Shown: positions 7,056 to 16,395 of the stretch, piece by piece
Layout of the letters: every line of letters begins with the position of its first letter
How positions within the stretch are numbered: position 1 is the first letter of the stretch
Assembly: GCF_900091565.1 (NCBI RefSeq)
Contig: NZ_FMCV01000005.1
Location: 62,964-126,963 of the forward strand
Length of the DNA stretch: 64,000 nucleotides
From: Micromonospora marina
Lineage (GTDB): Bacteria > Actinomycetota > Actinomycetes > Mycobacteriales > Micromonosporaceae
Direction of reading: 5' to 3'
Translations under genes and position numbers: made by a program
Notes under the pieces: model-generated
What the model saw: only the letters and a program-made list of their open reading frames with translations
Told to the model about the DNA's origin: nothing
The model's database searches: none

Positions 7056-8167
7056 TATTGAGGGGTAGGGCAAATGTGCCGTGGTTATTCTGCGGCGTAG
7101 CGGACTTCGGGCTTGCCGAAGAAGGCTTTCACCGTGGCTGGCTGGTTCTGCCGGCGGCGTAGGTGCCGGCTGGCTGCGGTGGCCAGATCTGTAGGGCTGG
7201 CCGGGCGGGCTTGTGCGACATGGTGTTTGACGTCGTGGTTGAGCAGTTCCACGGGGTTGAGTTCAGGGGCGTAGCCGGGCAGGAAGTGCATCTCGATGTC
7301 GTCGGTGCGCTCGGTGAGCCAGTCGCGGATCATGACTCTGCGGTGCACGGGGTGTCCGTCGACGATCAGGTGGATCTTGCGGTCGAGGTGACGTGTGAGA
7401 CGGGCCAGGAAGCTCAGGAGTACCTCGCCGGTGAACGAACCGTGGTAGCAGGTGAAGTACAACTCGCCCTTGTTGCTGATCGCGGCCATCACGTTGACCC
7501 CGAATCGGCGGCCGGTCTTGGCCACCACCGGTGTTCGCCCGACCGGCGCCCACGTGGTGCCCACCGCCGCGTCGGAGCGTAACCCGGTCTGGTCCAGCCA
7601 CAGGGTGATCGCCTTGTCCCGCTTGGCTTGCGCGGCGATCGCTGGGTAGGTGACCTCCAACCACTCGGCGACCGCCTGCGGGTTCTGCTCGTAGGCCCGG
7701 CGTACCGGCTTCTGCGGTGACAGACCCCACGACCGCAGGTACTTCCCGACCGTCACCAATGACAACTCCAGGCCGAACCAGGCCTCAATGAGCTGCCGCA
7801 CCTGCGCACGGGTCCACACCAGCCCCGGCAGAGCGAGTTGATCCGGGCACCTGTGAATGACCGCCCGCCGCACCCGGGCCTGCTGTCGCGCCGTCAACGC
7901 CTTCCGCTCGTTCGCGCGGCGTCCCCGTCGACGGGCATCCAAAGCCCGGTTTCCCTTACGGTCGAAGGCATCCACCCACCGCCACACCGTCTTGGGCGCC
8001 ACCTGAAACGCCCTCGCCGCAGCGGCCTGACTCATCCCCGCCTTCACCGCCGCGACCACCCGGCGACGCAGATCCTCCTGCGCCGCCGGGGAAAGCGACC
8101 GCGTATCACGCACCATCACACCCATACATACCCAACGATAACGGCATATTTGGGTTACGGGTCAATA
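7056..8167. mobile_element. IS630-type insertion sequence with terminal inverted repeats and TA duplication
   Basis: The element is about 1.1 kb and carries one transposase gene. Its ends, read inwards from TA, are TATTGAGGGGTAGGGCAAAT on the left (7056 onward) and TATTGACCCGTAACCCAAAT on the right (reverse complement from 8167). They match at 20 of the first 27 positions. TA on both sides (7056-7057 and 8166-8167) is the dinucleotide target duplication typical of IS630/Tc1. Joining the flanks restores GTTAAGCAGGG, the opening of the window's palindromic repeat, so the IS landed inside a copy of that repeat. Confidence 0.85.
7085..8125 (-). CDS. IS630 family transposase
   Basis: This 346-residue protein has an N-terminal helix-turn-helix pair (MSQAAAARAFQVAPKTVWRW and the following ALTARQQARVRRAV region) and a DDE catalytic core. 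The three acidic residues are visible in LWLDQTGLRS, LIVDGHPVH and PGYAPELNPVELL. The length is complete for the family and no stop or frameshift interrupts it, so the element may be active. Transcription runs opposite to the remnant on its left. Confidence 0.95.
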   Translation of the reverse strand: MGVMVRDTRSLSPAAQEDLRRRVVAAVKAGMSQAAAARAFQVAPKTVWRWVDAFDRKGNRALDARRRGRRANERKALTARQQARVRRAVIHRCPDQLALPGLVWTRAQVRQLIEAWFGLELSLVTVGKYLRSWGLSPQKPVRRAYEQNPQAVAEWLEVTYPAIAAQAKRDKAITLWLDQTGLRSDAAVGTTWAPVGRTPVVAKTGRRFGVNVMAAISNKGELYFTCYHGSFTGEVLLSFLARLTRHLDRKIHLIVDGHPVHRRVMIRDWLTERTDDIEMHFLPGYAPELNPVELLNHDVKHHVAQARPASPTDLATAASRHLRRRQNQPATVKAFFGKPEVRYAAE

Positions 8168-8217
8168 AGCAGGGCCCCTTCCTCTACCGCAGGCGTTAAG
8201 AAGGGGCCCTTCCTTCA
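8166..8217 (+). repeat. Bipartite palindromic repeat, copy 1 (split by the IS630 element)
   Basis: Two 20-base units containing the GGGCCC palindrome are separated by CTACCGCAGGC. The first unit is interrupted after its GTTA (7054-7057) by the IS element and resumes as AGCAGGGCCCCTTCCT; the second is GTTAAGAAGGGGCCCTTCCT (8194-8213). The right edge forms the TGA stop of hemQ (8217-8215). Four other copies lie at 11484, 21219, 38848 and 52402. Confidence 0.85.
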
Positions 8218-8916
8218 CGCCAGGCAGTTGACGATGTCGGCTACCGGACGGCGGCGGCCGGTGTAGAACGGGATCTCCTCCCGCACGTGCCGGCGCGCGC
8301 CGGAGGCCCGCAGGTCGCGCATCAGGTCCACGATCCGGTGCAGCTCGTCGGCCTCGAACGCCAGCATCCACTCGTAGTCGCCGAGCGCGAACGAGGCCAC
8401 CGTGTTGGCCCGCACGTCCGGGTAGCCCCGGGCCATCCTGCCGTGCTCGGCCAGCAGCTCGCGCCGCTCGGCGTCGGGCAGCAGGTACCACTCGTACGAG
8501 CGCACGAACGGGTAGACGCACAGGTAAGCGCGCGGCTGCTCGTCGGCCAGGAACGCCGGGACGTGGCTCTTGTTGAACTCGGCCGGGCGGTGCAGCGCCA
8601 TCTGCGACCAGACCGGGGTCAGCGCCCGGCCCAGCGTGGTGCGGCGGAACCGCAGGTACGCGTCCTGCAGCGCGTCGCTCGACGACGAGTGCCACCAGAT
8701 CATCACGTCGGCGTCGGCGCGCAGCCCGGCCACGTCGTACGTGCCCCGGACCGTCACGTCCTTGCCGGCCAGCTCGGTGAAGAGCGACTCGACCTCGTCG
8801 ACGACGTTCTCCCGCAGCGACGGCAGCGGGCCGGTGGCCCGGTACACCGACCACATGGTGTAGCGGATGGTCTCGTTGAGCTCCCGCAGCCGCGCCGCGT
8901 TGGTCTGCTCGGTCAT
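8215..8916 (-). CDS. hemQ: Coproheme decarboxylase HemQ (chlorite dismutase family)
   Basis: HemQ removes two propionates of coproheme with peroxide to give haem b, the last step of the coproporphyrin-dependent pathway of Gram-positive bacteria. The 233-residue protein shows the family block [20 protein letters not shown] followed by [13 protein letters not shown], which holds the reactive Tyr region, and [20 protein letters not shown]. The ATG at 8916 overlaps the hemG stop by 4 bases (ATGA), showing coupled translation. The stop codon TGA is formed at the edge of a palindromic repeat. Confidence 0.95.
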   Translation of the reverse strand: MTEQTNAARLRELNETIRYTMWSVYRATGPLPSLRENVVDEVESLFTELAGKDVTVRGTYDVAGLRADADVMIWWHSSSSDALQDAYLRFRRTTLGRALTPVWSQMALHRPAEFNKSHVPAFLADEQPRAYLCVYPFVRSYEWYLLPDAERRELLAEHGRMARGYPDVRANTVASFALGDYEWMLAFEADELHRIVDLMRDLRASGARRHVREEIPFYTGRRRPVADIVNCLA

Positions 8917-10322
8917 GCTGCCGATCCTTCCAGTGCCGTGATGATCTCTTCGGCCGCCGTCTCGCCGGAGCGGACGCAGACCGGGATGCCGACGCCGTCG
9001 TAACCGGCCCCGGCCACCGCCAGCGTCGGGCAGGCGGCGCGCAACGCCGCCCGGACCGCCGCCACCCGGGCCGTGTGCCCGGGCGTGTACTGCGGCAGCG
9101 CGCCACCCCACCGCTGCACGTGCCGGGCCACCGGGACCGGCAGCGGCGCGCCCAGCACCGCCGACAACTCCCGGTGCACCGCGTCGGCCAGGTCGTCGTC
9201 GGTGAGCTGGAGCGACGTCTCGTCGCCGTACCGGCCGACCGAGGCGCGCACCAGCGCCAGCCCGTCCGGCCGCCGCAGGTGCCCCCACTTCGTGGTGAAG
9301 AACGTGGACGCCTTGATCGTCAGCCCTTCGACGGCCGGCACCAGGAAGCCGGACAACTCCGGCAGGGCCGGGCCGGGCAGCGCCAGCGTGATCAGGGCGA
9401 CGCTGGCGTAGCCGAGCGCGCCGACCGTGCCGGCCGCCTCGGGCGCGGCGGCGGCGAGCAGCCGGGCGGCCGGGCGGGCCGGCACCGCGAGCAGCACCGC
9501 GTCGGCCTCGACGTGCTCGGCGTCGCGGGTCGGCCCGACGGTGAGCCGCCAGCCGTCCGGGGTGCGGCGCAGCTCGCGTACCGCGGCGCCCCGGCGGATC
9601 GTCGCCCCGCTCGCCGTCGCCGCCGCCTCGACGAGCGTGCTCAGCCCGCCGGCGAGGGTGCCGAAGACCGGGGCCCCCGGCGCGCGCGGCGCGGCGGCCT
9701 GCGCGGCGCGTACCGCACCGACCAGGGTGTGCTCGGCGCGTGCCGCGCGGGCCAGCGCCGGCATCGTGGTGACCAGCGACAGGTCGTCGGCCCGCCCGGC
9801 GTACACGCCGCCGAGCATCGGGTCGACCAGCCGCTCCACCACCGCGTCACCGAGGCGCTTGCGGACCAGCTCACCGACCGAGGTGTCCTCGCCGTCGGCC
9901 AGCAGCGGGTGGCCCGCGTCGCGGTCGGCGTCCGCGGCCGGCGGCGCGACCGCGGCCACCTTGTCCAGATCCCCGGGTACGCCGACGAGCGTGCCGCCCG
10001 GCACCTGGTGCAACGTGCCGTCCACCAGCAGGGCGGCCTGCCCGACGGTGGGGTGCACGATCGAGGCGTCCAGGCCGAGACGGCGGGCCAGCGTCACCGC
10101 CGCCGACTCGCCACCGGCCGGGTCGCGCATCAGGAACGCCTCCGCGCCGAACTCGACCGGCCCGCCGGCCAGCTCACCGGTGTGCAGCTTGCCGCCGAGG
10201 CGGCCGGACTGCTCGTACACGGTGATCTCGGTGCGTTCACCGGCCCGGTCGCGCAACCGGACGGCGGCGGCCAACCCGGTGATCCCGCCACCGACGATCG
10301 CCACCCGCCACGGTCGCACCAC
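8913..10322 (-). CDS. hemG: Coproporphyrinogen III oxidase (HemG/HemY/CgoX type, FAD-dependent)
   Basis: This 469-residue flavoprotein oxidises coproporphyrinogen III (in this pathway) to coproporphyrin III. The FAD-binding start is [17 protein letters not shown] with the following acidic strand end [13 protein letters not shown]. The closing FAD motif [20 protein letters not shown] is present near the C-terminus. It lies 9 bases after hemE and overlaps hemQ, so hemE-hemG-hemQ form one operon. The three-gene set together indicates the coproporphyrin route rather than the protoporphyrin route. Confidence 0.93.
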   Translation of the reverse strand: MVRPWRVAIVGGGITGLAAAVRLRDRAGERTEITVYEQSGRLGGKLHTGELAGGPVEFGAEAFLMRDPAGGESAAVTLARRLGLDASIVHPTVGQAALLVDGTLHQVPGGTLVGVPGDLDKVAAVAPPAADADRDAGHPLLADGEDTSVGELVRKRLGDAVVERLVDPMLGGVYAGRADDLSLVTTMPALARAARAEHTLVGAVRAAQAAAPRAPGAPVFGTLAGGLSTLVEAAATASGATIRRGAAVRELRRTPDGWRLTVGPTRDAEHVEADAVLLAVPARPAARLLAAAAPEAAGTVGALGYASVALITLALPGPALPELSGFLVPAVEGLTIKASTFFTTKWGHLRRPDGLALVRASVGRYGDETSLQLTDDDLADAVHRELSAVLGAPLPVPVARHVQRWGGALPQYTPGHTARVAAVRAALRAACPTLAVAGAGYDGVGIPVCVRSGETAAEEIITALEGSAA

Positions 10323-10331
10323 TGTCGCCTC

Positions 10332-11420
10332 CTAGCGCTCCGGTCGCGCGGTCAGCTCGTGCACCAGCGCGACCACCCGGGTCAGCACCTCGGGGTCGGT
10401 CTCCGGCAGGACGCCGTGACCGAGGTTGAACACGTGGCCGGGAGCGGCCCGGCCCTGCTCCACGATGCGCCGCACCTCGGCCTCCACCACCGGCCAGGGT
10501 GCGAGCAGCACGGTCGGGTCGAGGTTGCCCTGCACCGCCTTGTCCGGCCCGATCCGGCCGGTGGCGACGTCCAGCGGCGTCCGCCAGTCCACGCCCACCA
10601 CGTCGGCGCCGGCCTCGCCCATCGCGCCGAGCAGTTCGCCGGTTCCCACCCCGAAGTGGATCCGCGGCACACCGGCGCCGAGCCCGCCCAGCACGTACGT
10701 CGAGTGCGGCAGCACGAACCGGCGGTAGTCCGCCTCGGAGAGCGCGCCGGCCCACGAGTCGAACAGCTGCACCGCGGAGACCCCGGCGTCGATCTGCACC
10801 TGGAGGAACGCCAGCGTCACCTCGGCCAGCCGCGCGCACAGCGCGTGCCACAGGTCCGGGTCGCCGTACATCAGGGCCTTGGTCTTGGCGTGCGTACGCG
10901 AGGGGCCGCCCTCGACCAGGTAGCTGGCGAGCGTGAACGGGGCACCGGCGAAGCCGATCAGCGGGGTGTCGCCCAGCTCGACGACGAGCCGGCGCACCGC
11001 CTCGTCCACGTACGACACGTCGTCGCGGCCGATCGGGCTGATCCGCTCGACGTCGGCGGCGGTGCGGACCGGCTCGGCCACCACCGGCCCGGTGCCGGGC
11101 ACGATGTCCAGGTCGACGCCGGCCGCGGCGACCGGCACCACGATGTCGCTGAACAGGATCGCCGCGTCCACGCCGTGCCGGCGCACCGGCTGGAGCGTGA
11201 TCTCGGTGACCAGCTCGGGCCGGCGGCAGGACTCCAGCATCGGCACGTTGGCCCGGATCTCCCGGTACTCCGGTAGTGACCGGCCGGCCTGGCGCATGAA
11301 CCAGACCGGGGTGTGCGGGCCCGGCTCGCGCCGGCAGGCGCGGACGAAGGGCGAGTCGGCCGGCCCGCCGCGGCGGGGTTCTCCGTTTCGGGCGGCAGTG
11401 CCCGTGGTGTCGGTGGTCAT
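10332..11420 (-). CDS. hemE: Uroporphyrinogen decarboxylase HemE
   Basis: HemE decarboxylates uroporphyrinogen III to coproporphyrinogen III. The 362-residue protein has the signature [20 protein letters not shown] near the N-terminus and the motifs [17 protein letters not shown] and [20 protein letters not shown]. The ATG at 11420 is chosen because the extra upstream codons (to 11471) look non-homologous. It is first in the leftward hemE-hemG-hemQ operon. A palindromic repeat (11484-11534) separates it from the divergent DUF3000 gene. Confidence 0.95.
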   Translation of the reverse strand: MTTDTTGTAARNGEPRRGGPADSPFVRACRREPGPHTPVWFMRQAGRSLPEYREIRANVPMLESCRRPELVTEITLQPVRRHGVDAAILFSDIVVPVAAAGVDLDIVPGTGPVVAEPVRTAADVERISPIGRDDVSYVDEAVRRLVVELGDTPLIGFAGAPFTLASYLVEGGPSRTHAKTKALMYGDPDLWHALCARLAEVTLAFLQVQIDAGVSAVQLFDSWAGALSEADYRRFVLPHSTYVLGGLGAGVPRIHFGVGTGELLGAMGEAGADVVGVDWRTPLDVATGRIGPDKAVQGNLDPTVLLAPWPVVEAEVRRIVEQGRAAPGHVFNLGHGVLPETDPEVLTRVVALVHELTARPER

Positions 11421-11483
11421 CGCGGCAATCGTGCCACGCCCCCGGTGCGCCCCCGCGCTCACCGTCCGCATTTGTGACGTAGA

Positions 11484-11534
11484 AGGAAGGGCCCCCGCTT
11501 AACGCCTCCGGTAGTGAAAGGGCCCCTTGTTAAC
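11484..11534 (-). repeat. Bipartite palindromic repeat, copy 2
   Basis: On the minus strand it reads GTTAACAAGGGGCCCTTTCA, spacer CTACCGGAGGC, then GTTAAGCGGGGGCCCTTCCT. It sits between the divergent hemE and DUF3000 genes, 63 bases upstream of the hemE start, so here it cannot be a simple terminator of an adjacent stop. Confidence 0.85.
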
Positions 11535-11581
11535 CGTCGATCACCCGGCGCGCCGTCACGCGCCGCGCGGTGAGCGCGGCA

Positions 11582-11587
11582 TAGGCT
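11582..11587 (+). promoter_or_regulatory. Likely -10 box (TAGGCT) of a leaderless DUF3000 transcript
   Basis: TAGGCT ends 6 bases before the ATG at 11594, with no ribosome site between. Confidence 0.45.
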
Positions 11588-11593
11588 GCCCGC

Positions 11594-12166
11594 ATGGCCC
11601 CCCCGATCGCGCTCCCGGAAACGTTCGCTCGCGCGGTCGCGGGGCTGCGGTCGGTCACACCCCGCCCGGAGATCGTCCTGGAGGAGGTCGGCGCGCCGCA
11701 GCGGCTGGCCCCGTACGCGTTCGCGCTGTCCGCCGCCGTGATGCGCGACGACGACGAGGTGTCCACCGGCCGGCTGATCCTGCTGCACGACCCGGCCGGG
11801 CACGAGGCGTGGCAGGGCACACTGCGGCTGGTCACGTACGTCACCGCCGAACTGGAGGTCGACCTCGCCAGCGACCCGCTGCTCCCCGGCGTCGGCTGGA
11901 CCTGGCTGACCGACGCGCTCGACGTGCAGGGCGCCGGGCACCGCGCGATCGGCGGCACCGTCACCCAGACGCTCTCCACCCGCTTCGGCGAGCTGGCCGG
12001 GCCGCCCGCCGCCGGTGACATCGAGATCCGCGCCTCCTGGACGCCGCTGCGCGCCGACCTGGGTCCGCACCTGCTGGGCTGGTGCACGCTGCTGGCCTCC
12101 ACGGCCGGCCTGCCGCCGCCCGGCGTCACCGCGCTGCCCACCCGCCGCTCCGCCGGTGCCGCCTGA
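11594..12166 (+). CDS. DUF3000 family protein
   Basis: This 190-residue protein matches the actinobacterial DUF3000 family. Typical segments are EIVLEEVGAPQRLAPYAFAL, GRLILLHDPAGHEAWQGTLR, and PGVGWTWLTDALDV. No catalytic motif or membrane segment is apparent. In actinobacteria this gene commonly sits beside the ribonuclease D-like gene, as nearly here, and near haem genes, but the function is not known. The ATG start follows a TANNNT box. Confidence 0.85.
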   Translation: MAPPIALPETFARAVAGLRSVTPRPEIVLEEVGAPQRLAPYAFALSAAVMRDDDEVSTGRLILLHDPAGHEAWQGTLRLVTYVTAELEVDLASDPLLPGVGWTWLTDALDVQGAGHRAIGGTVTQTLSTRFGELAGPPAAGDIEIRASWTPLRADLGPHLLGWCTLLASTAGLPPPGVTALPTRRSAGAA

Positions 12167-12193
12167 CCCGCCGCTGCGCAGAGCGGGACCGGA

Positions 12194-12233
12194 CACCCGC
12201 CGGGTCACCGCCACCCGCCGGGTCACCGCCACC
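12194..12233 (+). repeat. Short tandem repeat downstream of DUF3000
   Basis: Two exact 18-base units (CACCCGCCGGGTCACCGC) plus the first four bases of a third. Non-coding position between the DUF3000 stop and the terminator hairpin; likely replication slippage. Confidence 0.7.
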
Positions 12234-12270
12234 GGCTCGCGGTGGGCGTACCCCTGCCGTTCGACGCGCG

Positions 12271-12301
12271 AAGGCCGCCCCGGGCGAGCCGGGGCGGCCT
12301 T
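12271..12301. terminator. Bidirectional terminator hairpin
   Basis: A 13-base perfect stem (AAGGCCGCCCCGG / CCGGGGCGGCCTT) with loop GCGAG lies between the converging DUF3000 gene and the membrane protein gene. Short T and A runs flank both sides. Confidence 0.8.
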
Positions 12302-12316
12302 TCGGATGAACGCCGG

Positions 12317-13132
12317 TCAGAGGTAGTTCTCGGCCTCGTCGCAGACCTTGTCCAGGCCCTTGTTCGCGGCCTCGAAGGCGGCCCGGTCGCCGCGCGACGC
12401 CGCCGCGATGGCGGTGGTCAGCTTGTCCAGGCAGCTCGCGATGACCTTCTTCTGCCGGGCCTGCTCGTCCCGGTCGTTCTTGGTGCCGGTCAGGTCCTGC
12501 TGGGTGTCCGACAGCCGCTCCTGGACCGCCTTCAGCTCACCCTTGAGCTTCTCCATCTCCTGCTGGTTCGCCGAGATCGTGCCGTCACGCTGGCTGACCG
12601 TCTGCCGGGCCTCGTCCAGCTCGCCGTTCGTGGAGACGTACAGGAACGTCATGACACCGCCGAAGACGAACAGCAACGCGGCGACGAGGCCGAGCACCAG
12701 CGCGGCCCACCTCCGGCCGCCGCCGGCCGCCGGCGCGGCACCCGCCGGGCCGTAGGGGCCGGGCGGCCCGGACATCGGCGGCGGCGCGAAGCCGGGGCCG
12801 GACACCGGCGGAGCGGACGCGGGCGGAACCGACATCGGCTGCGCGTAACCGGGTCCGGAGACCGGCGGGACGGAGACCGGCGGCGCCGACATCGGCTGCC
12901 CCGGTGGGGGCACCGGGGCGGCACCCGGCGCGTACCCCGGCTGTCCCGGCGCGGCGGGCTGGTATCCGCCGTACCCGGGGGCGCCGTCGGACACGGTCGG
13001 CTGGTGCAGCGTCGGCGCCGGCTGGTTCGGGTCGTACTGCTGGGGCGCGGGCCGGCTACCGTACGGGTTGCCGTAGACCGCGCCCCCCGGCGCCGGGGGC
13101 GGGTTGTCGCCCCCGGCCGGTGGGTAGGACAT
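12317..13132 (-). CDS. Pro-rich membrane protein with periplasmic coiled coil
   Basis: This 271-residue protein has a cytoplasmic N-terminal region of about 145 residues rich in Pro, Gly, Tyr and Ala, with repeats of the type PPVSGPG. One membrane segment follows (ALVLGLVAALLFVFGGVMTF, about residues 147-166). The exterior part is a strong coiled coil (GTISANQQEMEKLKGELKAV and on) ending in a short domain with two cysteines (ASCLDKL and DKVCDEAE). A good ribosome site (AGGAAC) precedes the ATG. The layout resembles signalling or envelope scaffold proteins, but no family is recognised. The next leftward gene pair shares the Pro-rich style. Confidence 0.75.
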   Translation of the reverse strand: MSYPPAGGDNPPPAPGGAVYGNPYGSRPAPQQYDPNQPAPTLHQPTVSDGAPGYGGYQPAAPGQPGYAPGAAPVPPPGQPMSAPPVSVPPVSGPGYAQPMSVPPASAPPVSGPGFAPPPMSGPPGPYGPAGAAPAAGGGRRWAALVLGLVAALLFVFGGVMTFLYVSTNGELDEARQTVSQRDGTISANQQEMEKLKGELKAVQERLSDTQQDLTGTKNDRDEQARQKKVIASCLDKLTTAIAAASRGDRAAFEAANKGLDKVCDEAENYL

Positions 13133-13218
13133 GTTGTTCCTCCAGATGTGCTGGTCCCCCGTGGGGTGGCCCGACGGGCCGGGGTCGATGGGTGGGGCCG
13201 GGCCGGTGTGGCCACCGG

Positions 13219-14739
13219 TCAGCAGAGCCGGAACCGGTCGCAGGCGGTCTTGATCGGCACCGCGAGCCCGATGCCCTCGGCGTTGCGGGCCTTGGCCGTG
13301 GCGATGCCGACGACCTCCTTCGAACCGTTGATCACCGGGCCGCCGGAGTTGCCCGGATTGATCGGCGCGTCGAACTGGATCACCGGACCGCCGCCGCGCT
13401 CGTCCTCGCGGAACGCGCTGACCACGCCCGTGGTGACGCTGTCCTGCAACCCGAGCGGCGCGCCGACCACGATGATCTGCTGGCCGGACCGCACCGGGTT
13501 GCGGGCGGCGACCAGCCCGGTGAACTTCGCGGTGGTCCGCAGCTGCGCCAGGTCCTTGTCCTTGTCGGTGGCGATGATGGTCGCCTCGAACCGCTGGTCC
13601 TTGCGCTCCAGGAACACCTTGCGCTCACCCGCGGTGAAGACCGACTCGACCACGTGGAAGTTCGTCAGCAGCGTGGTGCCGCCGCCCGACGGGGCCTTGC
13701 CGACGGCGAACGCCGTACCGGTGAACTGCCCGGCCCGCACCCGGAACACGCTCGGCAGCACGGCGCTCGCCACCGCCTCCGGGTTGAAGGCGGCATCGGC
13801 CTGCTTCTCCAGGCTGCCGGCGCGCTCCTCCAGGCCGTCGAGCCGGCCGGCGTCCGCGCCCTGCCCCTCGGCCATCCGCTTGTCGGCGGCGGCGAGCCGG
13901 TCGTCTAGCCGGTAGATCTGGTACGCCTGCACGCCGGTGACCACCGTCAGCACCGCGGCCAGGGTCAGCGCCACCACCGCCACCCGGCTGCGCCGGGACG
14001 CCGGACCGGCCGCCGGTGCGCCGAAGCCGCCGATGGGCGCGGGCTGACCGGGGTACGCGGGGCCCGGCTGGGACGGCCCGGACACGGGCTGGCCCGGATA
14101 CGCGGGCCCGGACACGGGCTGGCCCGGATACGCGGGCCCGGACACGGGCTGACCCGGATACGACGGACCGCTGCCGGACGAGCCCGGATACGACGGCGCT
14201 CCCGGCCCGCCCGGATAGGACGGCGAGGCGGCCGGCTGTCCCGGGTACGCCGCGGCGGCGGGCCGGGAGGTCTGCGCCGGCACGGCGCCGGAGGACGGCG
14301 GCTGGGCCGGCCCGAAGCCGTAGGACGACCGGCCCGGCTCGGCCGGCGCACCGCCGTAGGACGGCTGACCGGACGCGGCGCCGTAGGACGGCTGACCGGA
14401 TGCGGCGCCGTAGGGCGGCTGACCGGATGCGGCGCCGTAGGGCGACGGCTGGGCCGGGGCGGGCGGGGTCGCGACGCCGGACGAGGCCGCGTTGGGCGTC
14501 GGCGGCGGCCCGCCGGCCGGGTCCGGTCGGCCCGGGTAGCCGGCGGGCGGCTGGACGGCGGCTCGCGCCGGGTGGCCGGGCGTACCGCCCCACTCGGATC
14601 CACCGGGGAACGATCCCGGCGCCGGGGCCGGACCGGTGGGCGGGGCGAAGCGCGGCGGCAGCGGCCCCGGCCGGTCGGCTGCCGTGTCGCCGCCGCCGTG
14701 CCCCGGCACGTCGTCGCCGGTTCCGTACCCGCCTGTCAT
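13219..14739 (-). CDS. Membrane-anchored trypsin-like (HtrA/S1C-like) serine protease
   Basis: This 506-residue protein has a 260-residue Pro/Gly/Tyr-rich cytoplasmic part, a membrane segment (VAVVALTLAAVLTVVTGVQA), a short coiled coil, and a C-terminal protease domain. The triad is visible: His in LLTNFHVVES, Asp in DKDKDLAQLRT, Ser in NPGNSGGPVING. There is no PDZ domain. It probably acts outside the membrane in envelope quality control or signalling. The ATG at 14739 starts the recognisable N-terminus MTGGYGTGDD; the open frame extends further upstream but crosses the promoter of the divergent RNase D gene. A 3 x 30-base repeat lies within it. Confidence 0.85.
   Translation of the reverse strand: MTGGYGTGDDVPGHGGGDTAADRPGPLPPRFAPPTGPAPAPGSFPGGSEWGGTPGHPARAAVQPPAGYPGRPDPAGGPPPTPNAASSGVATPPAPAQPSPYGAASGQPPYGAASGQPSYGAASGQPSYGGAPAEPGRSSYGFGPAQPPSSGAVPAQTSRPAAAAYPGQPAASPSYPGGPGAPSYPGSSGSGPSYPGQPVSGPAYPGQPVSGPAYPGQPVSGPSQPGPAYPGQPAPIGGFGAPAAGPASRRSRVAVVALTLAAVLTVVTGVQAYQIYRLDDRLAAADKRMAEGQGADAGRLDGLEERAGSLEKQADAAFNPEAVASAVLPSVFRVRAGQFTGTAFAVGKAPSGGGTTLLTNFHVVESVFTAGERKVFLERKDQRFEATIIATDKDKDLAQLRTTAKFTGLVAARNPVRSGQQIIVVGAPLGLQDSVTTGVVSAFREDERGGGPVIQFDAPINPGNSGGPVINGSKEVVGIATAKARNAEGIGLAVPIKTACDRFRLC
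14075..14164 (-). repeat. 30-base in-frame tandem repeat in the protease linker
   Basis: Three consecutive 30-base units, nearly identical, encode the decapeptide repeat SGPAYPGQPV in the cytoplasmic Pro-rich region. Copy number change would keep the frame. Shorter 30-base units coding GAASGQPSY-type repeats also occur near 14360-14440. Confidence 0.8.
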
Positions 14740-14959
14740 GCTCGACCGTCCTCCCCGCCGGCTTCGCCGACGCCCCCGACCCGCTGCGGCACCCGTACGC
14801 CGTTCGCGGCTCGATGGACCGTACCGGCGGGAACGAGCTTTGTCTTCCCCCTTGTCCGACCCTCTCACGGCACCGCAACCCGCATTTTCGGCGGTCATCT
14901 GACGGCCATCGCGCCGACACGCGCCCGACCGGCTGCGCACACCGGATCGTCCGGCCTAC

Positions 14960-14965
14960 TAGGGT
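14960..14965 (+). promoter_or_regulatory. Likely -10 box (TAGGGT) of a leaderless RNase D transcript
   Basis: TAGGGT ends 6 bases before the GTG at 14972, with no ribosome site between. Confidence 0.4.
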
Positions 14966-14971
14966 TGTCAG

Positions 14972-16294
14972 GTGACCGACGAACCACCCCTGCGCCGTCG
15001 GGCCGCCGAAAGCCGTACCGGAGAGGCTCCCGCCCATCCGACGTCGGCCCTGCCGGAGCCGGCGGACGCGGGGACCGAGACCGACCCGGGCGCGGCCGTC
15101 CCCCTGACCGCGCCGCGCGACGGCACGCCCGCCCCGGTGGCCACACCCGCCGAGCTGGACGAGGTGGTGGCCCGTTTCGCCGCCGGCACCGGCCCGGTGG
15201 CCCTCGATGCCGAACGCGCCTCCGGCTACCGCTACAGCCAGCGCGCCTACCTGGTGCAGCTGCGCCGCGGCGGTGCCGGCACCGCGCTCATCGACCCGCT
15301 GCCGCTGCCCGACCTGTCCGCCCTGGACGCGGTGATCGCCGAGACCGAGTGGGTGCTGCACGCGGCCAGCCAGGACCTCGCCTGCCTGGCCGAGGTGGGG
15401 CTGCGCCCGCGCCGGCTGTTCGACACCGAACTGGCCGCCCGGCTGGCCGGGTTCGAGCGGGTCGGCCTGGCCGCGCTGACCGAACAGCTGCTCGGGTTCA
15501 GCCTGGAGAAGCACCACTCCGCCGCCGACTGGTCCAGCCGGCCGCTGCCGGAGTCCTGGCTGACGTACGCGGCTCTGGACGTGGAACTGCTCGTGGACCT
15601 GCGCGACGCGCTGGACGAGGAGTTGCAGCGGCAGGGCAAGTCCGGCTGGGCGGCGGAGGAGTTCGACGCGCTGGTGCGGGGCGGCGCCCGCCCGCCGCGC
15701 GTGCGCGCCGAGCCGTGGCGGCGCACCTCCGGCATCCACCGGGTCCGCGGCGCGCGGGCCCAGGCCCGGGTGCGTTCCCTCTGGTACGCGCGGGACCAGA
15801 TCGCCGTCCGCCGGGACGCCGCGCCGGGCCGGGTGCTGCCCGACTCGGCCATCGTGGCCGCCGCCGAGCTGGACCCGAAGGACGAGAAGACGCTGCTCAC
15901 GCTCCCCGGGTTCGGCGGGCGGTCGGTGCGCCGGCTGGCGCGTACCTGGCTCGCGGCGCTCGATGACGCGCGTCGGCTGCCGGACGACGCGCTGCCGGTC
16001 AGCCCGGCCGTGGAGGGGCCGCCTCCGCCACACCGGTGGGCCGAGCGCGACCCGGTGGCGGCCGGGCGGCTGGCCCGGGCCCGGGAGGTGGTGATCGGCA
16101 CCGCCGGGGCACACCGGCTGCCGGCGGAGAACCTGATCTCGCCGGACTCGATCCGCCGGTTGGCGTGGCAGCCGCCCGCGGAGATCACCGACGAGACGGT
16201 CGCGGAGACGCTGCGCGGGTTCGGCGCCCGCGAGTGGCAGATCGGGCTGCTGCTGTCTGCTCTTACCGAGGCGCTGCGCACTCCCCAGCAGTAA
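14972..16294 (+). CDS. rnd: Ribonuclease D-like 3'-5' exonuclease with HRDC domain
   Basis: This 440-residue protein carries a DEDDy exonuclease domain: VALDAERASGYRYSQRAYLV (first acidic pair), VLHAASQDLACLAEVGLRP, and TYAALDVELLVDLRD (Tyr and last Asp). An HRDC domain follows (RDAAPGRVLPDSAIVAAA, KTLLTLPGFGGRSVRRLA). RNase D trims tRNA and other stable RNA 3' ends. The GTG start is at a TANNNT box. The gene is divergent from the serine protease gene and ends 101 bases before fadA. Confidence 0.93.
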   Translation: MTDEPPLRRRAAESRTGEAPAHPTSALPEPADAGTETDPGAAVPLTAPRDGTPAPVATPAELDEVVARFAAGTGPVALDAERASGYRYSQRAYLVQLRRGGAGTALIDPLPLPDLSALDAVIAETEWVLHAASQDLACLAEVGLRPRRLFDTELAARLAGFERVGLAALTEQLLGFSLEKHHSAADWSSRPLPESWLTYAALDVELLVDLRDALDEELQRQGKSGWAAEEFDALVRGGARPPRVRAEPWRRTSGIHRVRGARAQARVRSLWYARDQIAVRRDAAPGRVLPDSAIVAAAELDPKDEKTLLTLPGFGGRSVRRLARTWLAALDDARRLPDDALPVSPAVEGPPPPHRWAERDPVAAGRLARAREVVIGTAGAHRLPAENLISPDSIRRLAWQPPAEITDETVAETLRGFGAREWQIGLLLSALTEALRTPQQ

Positions 16295-16395
16295 CGTCGA
16301 CGGCGGGTGTGAGGTGGGCCACGCGGGGGGTGGTGCCACGTTTGGTTACTGGCGAGTAGCATCCGGGGAAATGCCCGTGCCGAGGGAGGCTCCAA

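Noticed and set aside
9075..11276. 733-codon plus-strand frame opposite hemG and hemE
   Set aside because: It is antisense to clear haem genes and has the repetitive Arg/Gly/His composition of a shadow.
13625..16339. 904-codon minus-strand frame opposite RNase D
   Set aside because: It is antisense to rnd and out of frame with the protease; composition is typical of a GC-rich shadow frame.
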